A stretch of DNA of 5,956 nucleotides, taken from DATEOR01 sp036279015. Its GTDB lineage: Bacteria; Actinomycetota; Thermoleophilia; Gaiellales; Gaiellaceae. The position numbers and the translations under genes were made by a program. The stretch spans positions 1 to 5,956 of the forward strand of contig DASUJY010000071.1 in assembly GCA_036279015.1 (NCBI GenBank), read 5' to 3'. A model generated the notes under the pieces. The model was not told the origin of the DNA. It made no database searches and saw only the letters and a list, made by a program, of their open reading frames with translations. Below are positions 1 to 5,437 of the stretch, one piece after another. Each line of letters starts with the position of its first letter. Position 1 is the first letter of the stretch.

Positions 1-941
1 GAGTAGACGTTCTTCAGGGCGTCCTCGGGCTTCGGGTCGGTGCCCTGCTTCGAGAACTCGACGGCGGCTTCGACGATCTTGACGATCTCGGCGTCGAGCT
101 CCTCCCAGTCGGAATCGGAGAGCTCGAGCTTCTCGCGCGTCTTGGTGATCGGATCCTGCGTCTGGCGGAGCTCGCGCACCTCCTCCTTCGGCCGGTAGAC
201 CTGGGGATCGCCGATGTAGTGGCCGGTGAGGCGGTAGGTCTCTGCGACGAGGAAGACGGGGCCCTTGCCCTCGCGTGCGTGCTTGAGCGCCTTCTTCGCC
301 ACGTCGTAGACGGCCTCGACGTCCTGACCGTCGACCTTCATGGCCGTCATGCCGTACGCCTCGGCGCGCTTCGTCAGATCCTTGATCGGCATGTGCTGGC
401 TCGCAGGCGTTGACTCCGCGTAGTGGTTGTTCTCACAGACGAAGACAGTGGGCACGCCCCAGAGCTGCGCGAGGTTGAGCGACTCGTGAAAGGTGCCGAT
501 GTTGGTCGCCCCGTCGCCAAAGAACGCAACCGCCACGCGCGGCTCGCCGCGGAGCTTGAAGGCGAGCGCGGCACCGACGATCCCGGGCAGGCCGCCGCCG
601 ACGACCGCGTTGGCGCCGAGGTTCCCCCGCTCCACGTCGTAGAGGTGCATCGACCCGCCGTAGCCGTGGCTGACTCCTTCGACCTTGCCGTAGAGCTCCG
701 CCATCACCTCGTTCGGGTGCGTGCCCTTCGCGAGCGTGTGCCCGTGCGCTCGGTGCGTAGAGGCGATGACATCGTTCTCCTCGAGCGCCTGGCAGACGCC
801 GACCGCCACGGCCTCCTGTCCGATCGCGACATGCAGGAAGCCCGGCAGCTCCCCGGCACGGAAGCGCTCCTCCACTTTCTCCTCGAAGCGGCGGATGAGC
901 AGCATCTCCCGTAGGAACTCCCTGAGCCGCCCGCTGGACAA
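1..941 (-). CDS. TPP-dependent 2-oxoacid/acetoin dehydrogenase E1, alpha subunit (cut at left edge)
   Basis: This is the E1 alpha subunit of a pyruvate- or acetoin-type dehydrogenase complex. With a beta subunit, that enzyme decarboxylates its substrate on thiamine diphosphate and passes the acyl group to E2 lipoate in the cytoplasm. Counting from TTG at 941, 313 codons are visible. They include an N-terminal MLLIRRFEEK block (13-22), the cofactor loop HRAHGH (63-68), GSMH (96-99), and the thiamine-binding GDG (142-144) through to ENN (170-172). The sequence ENNHYAEST and the short length resemble AcoA more than long PdhA, so the substrate is unsettled. The last visible residues, KNVY, match the usual end of the family, so little is missing. 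The beta subunit would be expected just off the left edge. I chose TTG 941 because AAAAGGG lies 7 bases upstream and the codons before it are A/T-ended, unlike the gene. GTG 971 is the alternative start, adding 10 residues. Confidence 0.93.
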   Translation of the reverse strand, partial: MSSGRLREFLREMLLIRRFEEKVEERFRAGELPGFLHVAIGQEAVAVGVCQALEENDVIASTHRAHGHTLAKGTHPNEVMAELYGKVEGVSHGYGGSMHLYDVERGNLGANAVVGGGLPGIVGAALAFKLRGEPRVAVAFFGDGATNIGTFHESLNLAQLWGVPTVFVCENNHYAESTPASQHMPIKDLTKRAEAYGMTAMKVDGQDVEAVYDVAKKALKHAREGKGPVFLVAETYRLTGHYIGDPQVYRPKEEVRELRQTQDPITKTREKLELSDSDWEELDAEIVKIVEAAVEFSKQGTDPKPEDALKNVY

Positions 942-948
942 AGCTTGA

Positions 949-955
949 CCCTTTT
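949..955 (-). promoter_or_regulatory. Ribosome binding site for the E1 alpha gene
   Basis: On the minus strand AAAAGGG lies 7 bases before TTG at 941. This purine run decides the start call. If GTG 971 were the start, the same bases would encode Glu-Lys-Gly with unusual A-ended and T-ended codons for this genome. Confidence 0.55.
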
Positions 956-961
956 CTTCGA

Positions 962-973
962 GCGTGGCCACGC
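962..973. repeat. 12-bp perfect palindrome in the divergent spacer (possible operator)
   Basis: The sequence GCGTGGCCACGC reads the same on both strands. It covers the expected transcription start of the minus-strand E1 alpha promoter and ends 1 base before the -35 element of the plus-strand promoter. A dimeric regulator bound here could affect both genes. No regulator gene is visible in the window, and a 12-bp GC-rich palindrome can occur by chance, so the operator role is inference. Confidence 0.35.
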
Positions 974-974
974 G

Positions 975-1003
975 CCGACAAGCTACCAGTCCCCTACTAG
1001 ACT
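975..1003 (+). promoter_or_regulatory. Sigma-70-type promoter for a leaderless plus-strand transcript
   Basis: A -35 element CCGACA (975-980; 4 of 6 matches to TTGACA) is followed after 17 bases by a -10 element TAGACT (998-1003; TANNNT, 4 of 6 matches to TATAAT). Eight bases then lead to GTG at 1012, so transcription should begin at or within a base or two of the start codon. There is no Shine-Dalgarno sequence before that GTG. This is the arrangement known for leaderless genes in actinobacteria. Confidence 0.6.
980..985 (-). promoter_or_regulatory. Candidate -10 element for the E1 alpha gene
   Basis: The minus strand reads TAGCTT (TANNNT), 8 bases before GTG 971, mirroring the spacing of the opposing promoter. 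Initiation near 972 would give about 31 bases of leader, carrying the AAAAGGG ribosome site, ahead of TTG 941. No good -35 match is found 16 to 18 bases upstream, so the promoter would be weak or activator-dependent. It lies in the 17-bp spacer of the plus-strand promoter and touches its -35, so the two promoters overlap physically. Confidence 0.4.
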
Positions 1004-1011
1004 TTGCGCCT

Positions 1012-1650
1012 GTGCGCCTCGCCGAGCAATGGCAGGAGATCGAGGGTCGCCTGCCCGACGGCTGGAGGTCGGCGCGGCTCAGCGTCTCTGTGGCCGAGGA
1101 CGCCGACTCCGACCGCGCAGCGCTCATCCTCTCGTCGCTGACGCCCGGACGGACCGGCTCGAGCTTCCGCCTCGAGGTGCGGCCCGAGCGCAACCCGGAA
1201 GGAATCTTCCGACGCCTCGACGGCGAGGGCATTCGCGGACGAGTGGACCCCATCGGAAGCGATGCGGGCCCGGCCGAGACCGTCGCCGCGGCACCGCCGT
1301 CGCACGGGGCGCCCCTCGCGCGCCAGTGGGACGAGCTCGCCGCCGACCTCCCGCCCGACTGGTCGGAGCTCTACGCAGAGCTGGAGCTCGACTCCTCGGA
1401 CTACGTCCCCCGTGCGGCGCTCCTGCTCGCGCCGGTGAACCCGGCCCGCTACGGCGGGCCGACTGTGCTCCGCTTCCGCTCGGCGAGCCGGATGGGCTAC
1501 GGCACCTCTGCCGAGATGACGCGTCGCTGCCTCGAACGGCTGGACGCCGAGCAAATCACCGGCGACCTGCGCGCTCTCCGGGCTCTCTCGCATACGAGCC
1601 ATGCGGCAACGCAGGGCCCGGTCTGGCGCGTGGGAGGGCGATCGGTTTGA
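1012..1650 (+). CDS. Unrecognised protein of two tandem homologous domains
   Basis: The product is 212 residues and I do not recognise the family. Residues 3-81 and 102-190 are clearly two copies of one domain, joined by an Ala/Pro/Gly-rich linker (82-101). Matching landmarks are LAEQW and LARQW, RLPDGW and DLPPDW, RAALILSSLTPGR and RAALLLAPVNPAR, SFRLEVR and TVLRFRS, then IFRRLD and CLERLD near the domain ends. There is no signal peptide or membrane segment, so it is probably cytoplasmic. An in-frame GTG at 964 would add 16 residues. I prefer 1012 because codons before it have mixed third bases while those after are strongly G/C-ended, and because a TAGACT -10 sits 8 bases upstream, implying leaderless translation. 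It is the first gene of a pair with the PRC-barrel-like gene, whose start codon overlaps its stop. Confidence 0.78.
   Translation: MRLAEQWQEIEGRLPDGWRSARLSVSVAEDADSDRAALILSSLTPGRTGSSFRLEVRPERNPEGIFRRLDGEGIRGRVDPIGSDAGPAETVAAAPPSHGAPLARQWDELAADLPPDWSELYAELELDSSDYVPRAALLLAPVNPARYGGPTVLRFRSASRMGYGTSAEMTRRCLERLDAEQITGDLRALRALSHTSHAATQGPVWRVGGRSV
1632..1637 (+). promoter_or_regulatory. Ribosome binding site for the PRC-barrel-like gene
   Basis: GGGAGG lies inside the end of the upstream gene, 9 bases before TTG 1647. It supports a TTG start that overlaps the upstream TGA stop (TTGA). No other in-frame ATG, GTG or TTG lies close enough to use this site. Confidence 0.55.
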
Positions 1651-1976
1651 GCTCGACCGAGCCCGAGGTCTCCTGGAAGGCGATCGAGCGCGACGCCGCC
1701 GTCGTCGCTCGCGACGGCGAAGAGGTCGGCAAGGCGAAGGAGATCGCAGGCGATCCCGACGCGGACATCTTCTCCGGCCTCGTCGTCTCGGTCGGGATGG
1801 GCAGCCCGGACCGGTTCCTCGCCGCCGAGCGGGTGACCGGCATCTGGCGCGGGCGGGTCGAGGTCGACCTCTCCCGCGGCGAGATCGAGGCTCTCCCGGA
1901 GTACACGGAGCCGGTCTCGGAGCGCTGGGAGCCGAAGCGACCGGGCCTGCTGAGCCGCCTCTTCGGCCGGCGGTAG
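1647..1976 (+). CDS. Small PRC-barrel-like (possibly DUF2171-type) protein
   Basis: The product is 109 residues. The segment WKAIERDAAVVARDGEEVGK (about 9-28), the following acidic turn, the hydrophobic strand IFSGLVVSVG and RFLAAERVTGIWRGRVEVDL have the strand-turn pattern of PRC-barrel domains. These are small beta-barrels found in RimM, photosynthetic reaction centres and many stress-related proteins. The assignment is by pattern only and no catalytic role is expected. A tail after the barrel ends in GLLSRLFGRR, a short basic amphipathic segment that could contact membrane or nucleic acid (inference). The TTG start overlaps the stop of the duplicated-domain gene and has GGGAGG upstream, so the two are probably translationally coupled and act together. 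The open frame runs back to 945 without a stop, but that part is the shadow of the upstream gene. Confidence 0.72.
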   Translation: MSSTEPEVSWKAIERDAAVVARDGEEVGKAKEIAGDPDADIFSGLVVSVGMGSPDRFLAAERVTGIWRGRVEVDLSRGEIEALPEYTEPVSERWEPKRPGLLSRLFGRR

Positions 1977-1984
1977 CTCAGGGC
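1945..1984. terminator. Imperfect hairpin spanning the convergent stop codons
   Basis: CTGAG-CCGCC (1950-1959) pairs with GGCGG (1969-1973) and CTCAG (1977-1981), leaving a 9-base loop. The TAG stop of the PRC-barrel-like gene (1974-1976) is bulged out between the two stem halves. GCC (1945-1947) and GGC (1982-1984) can extend the stem after a 2-base bulge. The stop of the opposing DUF218 gene lies in the right arm. There is no T-tract on either side, so classic intrinsic termination is unlikely. It may pause polymerase or protect 3' ends from either direction. Confidence 0.35.
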
Positions 1985-2430
1985 GTGCGTCCGCGCACGC
2001 GCCGCACGTGCAGCGGGAGGAGCAGGAACGCGCCCGCCTCGCGGGCGAGCAGCCGCGGCGTCCAGCGCGGCGCCGCCAGCGTGGTCACTGTCGCGCCGGT
2101 TCGCGCGAGGCTGCGCCGGAAGAGCAGGGCCGCGCGGCGACAGTGCCACCAGGACGTCACGACGACGACGTCGTCCGCTCCGAGGTCGGAGGCGATCCGC
2201 GCCGCGTGCCGCGCGCTCTCGGCGGTCGTGCGCGCTTCGGTGTCCAGGACGATCTGCGGCGAGGCGCCGTTCCACGACTGCCGCATGAGCTCCGCCTCGG
2301 GACGGCCGGTGAAGACGATCGCGTCGTCGGCCGAGGCGAACTCGGCCGCCGCGAGGACGCGCGCCGCGCAGACCGGGTGCAGCTCGCCGCCGCGCCGGTC
2401 GGAGTAGCCGAGGACGACGACCAGCCTCAC
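1978..2430 (-). CDS. DUF218 / YdcF-like protein
   Basis: The product is 150 residues with the DUF218 (SanA/YdcF/ElyC) layout. It has an N-terminal strand RLVVVLGYS (2-10), an FTGRPEAELM segment (40-49) containing the conserved Gly and Glu, a DTEARTTAESA segment (63-73), and VTSWWHCRRA (91-100) with the conserved His and Arg-Ala. Family members are linked to envelope integrity and polyprenyl-phosphate carrier metabolism in E. coli, but no reaction is firmly established. It lacks the N-terminal membrane helices of SanA and ElyC, so only the catalytic-like domain is present. The usual Asn of the T-x-x-N motif appears as Ser (TTAES). The GTG start overlaps the stop of the glycosyltransferase gene by 4 bases (GTGA), with GGAAGGGG 5 bases upstream, making it the last gene of the pheS operon. 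Its stop lies one base from the convergent PRC-barrel-like gene. Confidence 0.82.
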   Translation of the reverse strand: MRLVVVLGYSDRRGGELHPVCAARVLAAAEFASADDAIVFTGRPEAELMRQSWNGASPQIVLDTEARTTAESARHAARIASDLGADDVVVVTSWWHCRRAALLFRRSLARTGATVTTLAAPRWTPRLLAREAGAFLLLPLHVRRVRGRTP

Positions 2431-3146
2431 GCGAGCCCCTTCCGCCGCCGGTAGAGGAGAATCGTGCCGGCCACCGTCAGCACGAGGGCGACCGCCTTCT
2501 TGCCGGAGATTCGCGACTCGCCGCTCGTCCGCTCGCGCATGTCGACGGGAACCTCCTCGACGACGAGGCCGGCGTCGGCCAGGCGCAGAAGCCCTTGCAC
2601 CTCGGGCGCGCCGGTCGTGTACGGCCGCGCGAGGAGCGGGAAGGCCTTCGCCGAGGCCGCGTACATCCCGCTCGTCGCGTCCGCGAACGGGCGGCCGAGG
2701 CGCACGGCGAGCGCCCGCCGCAGAACGGCGGTTCCGAAGCGGCGCGCCGGGCTCGGCCGGTAGCGGAAGGGCGCGTAGCCGTCGCCCGAGACGAACCGCG
2801 ACCCGACCGCGACGTCGCAGGCGCCCGAGCGCACGAGCTCGAGCAGCCGGCGGAGCTCGGCAGCCGGATGCTGCCCGTCCGCGTCGATCCGTCCGCAGAA
2901 GGCGTAGTGCTTCCGCGCCGCGTACTCGTAGCCGGCCGCGACGGCGACCGGCAGCCCCCGGTTCTCCGGGAAGGTCAGCACCTCCGCACCTCGCTCGCGC
3001 GCGACCGCCGCTGTGCGGTCGCGCGAGCCGTCGTCGACGACGACGACATCGACGTCCGGCAGCTCGCTCCGCAGCTCGTCGAGGACGGCAGGGAGGCTGG
3101 CCTCCTCGTCGAGGGCGGGCAGGAAGACGAGCGTGTCCGCGCTCAC
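2427..3146 (-). CDS. Family 2 glycosyltransferase, polyprenyl-phosphate sugar transferase-like
   Basis: The product is 239 residues with a GT-A fold of family GT2. It opens with LVFLPALDEE (6-15). VVVVDDGSRDRT (34-45) is the nucleotide-sugar binding loop. RIDADGQHP (86-94) contains the metal-binding DxD (88-90). These are followed by GSRF (115-118), DATSGMY (156-162), and GAPEVQ (179-184), which supplies a candidate catalytic acid. The pattern resembles dolichol/polyprenol-phosphate mannose synthases, which charge a lipid carrier at the inner membrane face. The true donor and acceptor are unknown. A C-terminal hydrophobic stretch (218-232) followed by RRRKG looks like a membrane-associating helix rather than the two-helix anchor of GtrB. 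The GTG start overlaps the pheT stop as GTGA. The open frame continues upstream but there it is only the shadow of pheT. No Shine-Dalgarno sequence is evident, so expression likely depends on reinitiation after pheT. Confidence 0.88.
   Translation of the reverse strand: MSADTLVFLPALDEEASLPAVLDELRSELPDVDVVVVDDGSRDRTAAVARERGAEVLTFPENRGLPVAVAAGYEYAARKHYAFCGRIDADGQHPAAELRRLLELVRSGACDVAVGSRFVSGDGYAPFRYRPSPARRFGTAVLRRALAVRLGRPFADATSGMYAASAKAFPLLARPYTTGAPEVQGLLRLADAGLVVEEVPVDMRERTSGESRISGKKAVALVLTVAGTILLYRRRKGLA
2436..2443 (-). promoter_or_regulatory. Ribosome binding site for the DUF218 gene
   Basis: GGAAGGGG on the minus strand lies 5 bases before GTG 2430, inside the last codons of the glycosyltransferase gene. 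It gives this coupled gene its own initiation signal, whereas the pheT and glycosyltransferase starts have no clear purine-rich site. Confidence 0.5.
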
Positions 3147-5437
3147 GCCCGCAGCTCGGCGCCGAACCGTTCGGCGAGCGCGGCGACGATCTTCTCGCGC
3201 AGGCCGCGCGCGTCCTCGTCCGAGAGCGTCCGCTCGGGCGAGCGGAACTCGACGTGAAAGGCGATCGACTTCTTGCCGGAGCCGATGCCTTCGCCCCGAT
3301 AGACGTCGAACACCCGCATCTCGCGAAGCTCGGCGCCCGCCGCCTCGCGGGCCGCGGCGACGAGATCGCCGGCCGCCGTCGCCTCGTCCACGACGAAGGC
3401 GAGATCCTGGCGGAGCGCGGGGAACGTGATCACGTCCTCGTAGACGCGTCGCTCGGGCAGGAGCTCGAGGAGGACTTCGAGGTCGAGCTCGAGGGCTCCC
3501 CACTCGCCGTCGAGCAGCGTCGGATGCAACTCGCCGACCCAGCCGCCCGGCACCCGCGCCGCCTTGCCGGGATGGAGGAAGGGCTCCTGAGTCCTCTCGA
3601 AGGCGGGCTCGATCGCAAGCGCACCGAAGAGCGTCTCGACGGCGCCGCGCGCAAGGGCGAAGCCGCCCTCGGCGATTGCTCCCACGCGCCGCCGCTCCTC
3701 GGGAAGCTCCTCGCTCCGCGGCAGGTAGACGCGTGCGATCTCGAAGAGCCTGATGCCGTCGTTTCCCATGTTGACGTTGTGGCGCGCGGAGGCGACGAGG
3801 CCGTCGAGAAGCGTTGTGCGCAGGATCGCGTGCTCGGACGTGAGGGGCTCGGGAAGGCGCACAGCCTGGGGATCCGGGTCGGAGGCGGTCAGGCTGAGCG
3901 TGTAGGCCTCCGTGAAGCCCGCTCCGACGAAAACGTCCTCGACCATGCGTCGCAGCCGCTGCTCGGGCGCCATCTGCCCGAACATCGCGCTTCGCAGCGG
4001 CAGGGTGAACGGGATCTTCTCGAGCCCGTGCACACGGGCAACCTCCTCGACTAGGTCGATCTCGCGCGTGACGTCGATCGCGCGCCAGGTGGGGACGGTC
4101 ACGTCCCAGTCATCCGCGACGTCGAAGCCAAGACGCTCGAGCGCGCCGCGCTGCTCGGGCGGCGGAATCTCGAGGCCGACGATGCGATCGACCCGCTCCG
4201 TTCGGAGGCGCACGACCGGCCGCTCGGGCAGCTCGCCCTTGACGTCGGTGTCGCCCGCCCAATTCGGGCCGGTCAGCTCGACGATGAGCTCGGTGGCGAG
4301 CGCCGCGGCCTGCGGGGCGAGATGAGGATCGACGCCCTTCTCCCACCGATTCGAGCCCTCGGTGCGCAGAGCGTGGCGCTCGGAGCTCCGGAGGATCCCG
4401 ACCGGCTCGAAGTTGGCAGCCTCGAGGAGGACGTTCGTCGTCTCCTCGCGCACCTCGGTCTCCTCGCCGCCCATGATCCCGGCGAAGGCGATCGCGCCCT
4501 CGCCGTCGGCGATCACGAGATCGGCGGAGTCGAGCGTGCGCGGCGTCCCGTCGAGCGTCGTGAACTCCTCGCCCGACCGCGCGCGTCGGACGACGATCCT
4601 CGCGCCGCGCAGCGTGTCGTAGTCGAACGCATGCAGCGGGTTACCGAGGGCGAGCATGACGTAGTTCGTGACGTCGACGACGTTGGAGATCGGGCGCATG
4701 CCGGCCGCGGTGATGCGCGCCTTCAGCCAGGGCGGCGAAGGAGCGATGGCGACCTGCCTGAAGAGGCGGCCGATGTAGCGCGGGCAGCCCTCGTAGTCCT
4801 CGATCGTCACGTCGGGCGTCTCGGTTCCGGCCGCGCCGGGATCGGCGCCGGGCGGGGGCGCGAGCTCGGCGGAGAAGAGCGCCGCGACCTCGCGCGCAAT
4901 TCCGTAGACCGAGAGGCAGTCGGGACGGTTCCGCGTCATCTCGATCTCGAGCACCTCTTCGCCGAGCGGGAGGACGTCGGCAAGCGGCGTGCCCGGCTCG
5001 GCCGGGTCGGCGAGAACGAGAATGCCGGTGTGGTCCGAGCCGAGCTGGAGCTCCCGCTCGGAGAGGATCATCCCGTCCGAGGTCTCGCCCCTGAGCTTGG
5101 CCCGTTCGAGCCGGTTGCCGTCGGGCAGAACCGCGCCCGGAAGAGCGACCGCGACGGTCGCTCCGGCGCCGAAGTTCCAGGCTCCGCAGACGATCTGGCG
5201 CGGCTCGTCCTCCCCCACGTCGACGCGGCAGAGCTGGAGGCGGTCCGCGTTCGGGTGCTTGCCGGCCTCGAGCACGCGGCCGACTCGGAAAAGCCCGTAG
5301 TTCCCGTTCTCGTCAGCGACGCCGCGGCGCGTGATGCGCTCGACCTCGCCGGTCGCGATGGCAAGCCGGTCGGCAATCTCGTTCGTCGTGGCCGGGACCT
5401 CGACGTACTCGCGCAGCCAGGAGAGAGGAACCCGCAT
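3143..5437 (-). CDS. pheT: Phenylalanyl-tRNA synthetase beta subunit
   Basis: The product is 764 residues, the beta chain of the alpha2beta2 enzyme that charges tRNA-Phe and hydrolyses misacylated Tyr-tRNA. Domains in order: an N-terminal MRVPLSWLREYVEV block; an OB-fold tRNA-binding (EMAP-like) domain (about 42-150, with HPNADRLQLC); EIEMTRNRPDCLS of B1 (164-176); the B3/B4 editing domain (about 210-370, with SNVVDVTNYV and NPLHAFD containing the editing-site His, and IMGGEE); B5 (about 400-480, with DLVEEVARVHG); the catalytic-like B6/B7 core (about 485-660); and a C-terminal FDX-ACB anticodon-binding domain (about 667-764). It is about 20-30 residues shorter than the T. thermophilus and E. 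coli proteins. The gap seems to fall near 585-600, where the usual loop before the (D)FxxxKG segment is collapsed to EGGFALARG. The ATG shares one base with the pheS stop (TGATG), implying coupled translation that helps keep subunits equal. Confidence 0.98.
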   Translation of the reverse strand: MRVPLSWLREYVEVPATTNEIADRLAIATGEVERITRRGVADENGNYGLFRVGRVLEAGKHPNADRLQLCRVDVGEDEPRQIVCGAWNFGAGATVAVALPGAVLPDGNRLERAKLRGETSDGMILSERELQLGSDHTGILVLADPAEPGTPLADVLPLGEEVLEIEMTRNRPDCLSVYGIAREVAALFSAELAPPPGADPGAAGTETPDVTIEDYEGCPRYIGRLFRQVAIAPSPPWLKARITAAGMRPISNVVDVTNYVMLALGNPLHAFDYDTLRGARIVVRRARSGEEFTTLDGTPRTLDSADLVIADGEGAIAFAGIMGGEETEVREETTNVLLEAANFEPVGILRSSERHALRTEGSNRWEKGVDPHLAPQAAALATELIVELTGPNWAGDTDVKGELPERPVVRLRTERVDRIVGLEIPPPEQRGALERLGFDVADDWDVTVPTWRAIDVTREIDLVEEVARVHGLEKIPFTLPLRSAMFGQMAPEQRLRRMVEDVFVGAGFTEAYTLSLTASDPDPQAVRLPEPLTSEHAILRTTLLDGLVASARHNVNMGNDGIRLFEIARVYLPRSEELPEERRRVGAIAEGGFALARGAVETLFGALAIEPAFERTQEPFLHPGKAARVPGGWVGELHPTLLDGEWGALELDLEVLLELLPERRVYEDVITFPALRQDLAFVVDEATAAGDLVAAAREAAGAELREMRVFDVYRGEGIGSGKKSIAFHVEFRSPERTLSDEDARGLREKIVAALAERFGAELRA

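Noticed and set aside
433..981. Minus-strand open frame of 182 codons overlapping the E1 alpha gene
   Set aside because: It is the E1 alpha gene read in a shifted frame. The translation is Arg/Gly-rich and the conserved motifs are in the other frame.
945..1646. Apparent N-terminal extension of the PRC-barrel-like gene, giving a 343-residue fusion
   Set aside because: The extension reads the duplicated-domain gene in the wrong frame, is Arg/Pro/Ala-rich, and is replaced by a good TTG start with its own ribosome site at 1647.
2164..2175. Perfect palindrome GACGACGTCGTC
   Set aside because: It arises from a run of Asp and Val codons (GAC/GTC) in the DUF218 gene and is not a likely operator.
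3030..3056. GTC/GAC-rich near-palindromic stretch
   Set aside because: It encodes the hydrophobic strand and DDG of the glycosyltransferase (VVVVDDG), so codon choice explains it.
3147..3503. Extended N-terminus of the glycosyltransferase up to 3503
   Set aside because: It is a shadow frame of pheT. The GT2 domain starts directly after GTG 3146, which overlaps the pheT stop.
3254..4054. Plus-strand open frame of 266 codons opposite the 3' half of pheT
   Set aside because: It has the same antisense-shadow character with no motif. The minus frame is clearly pheT.
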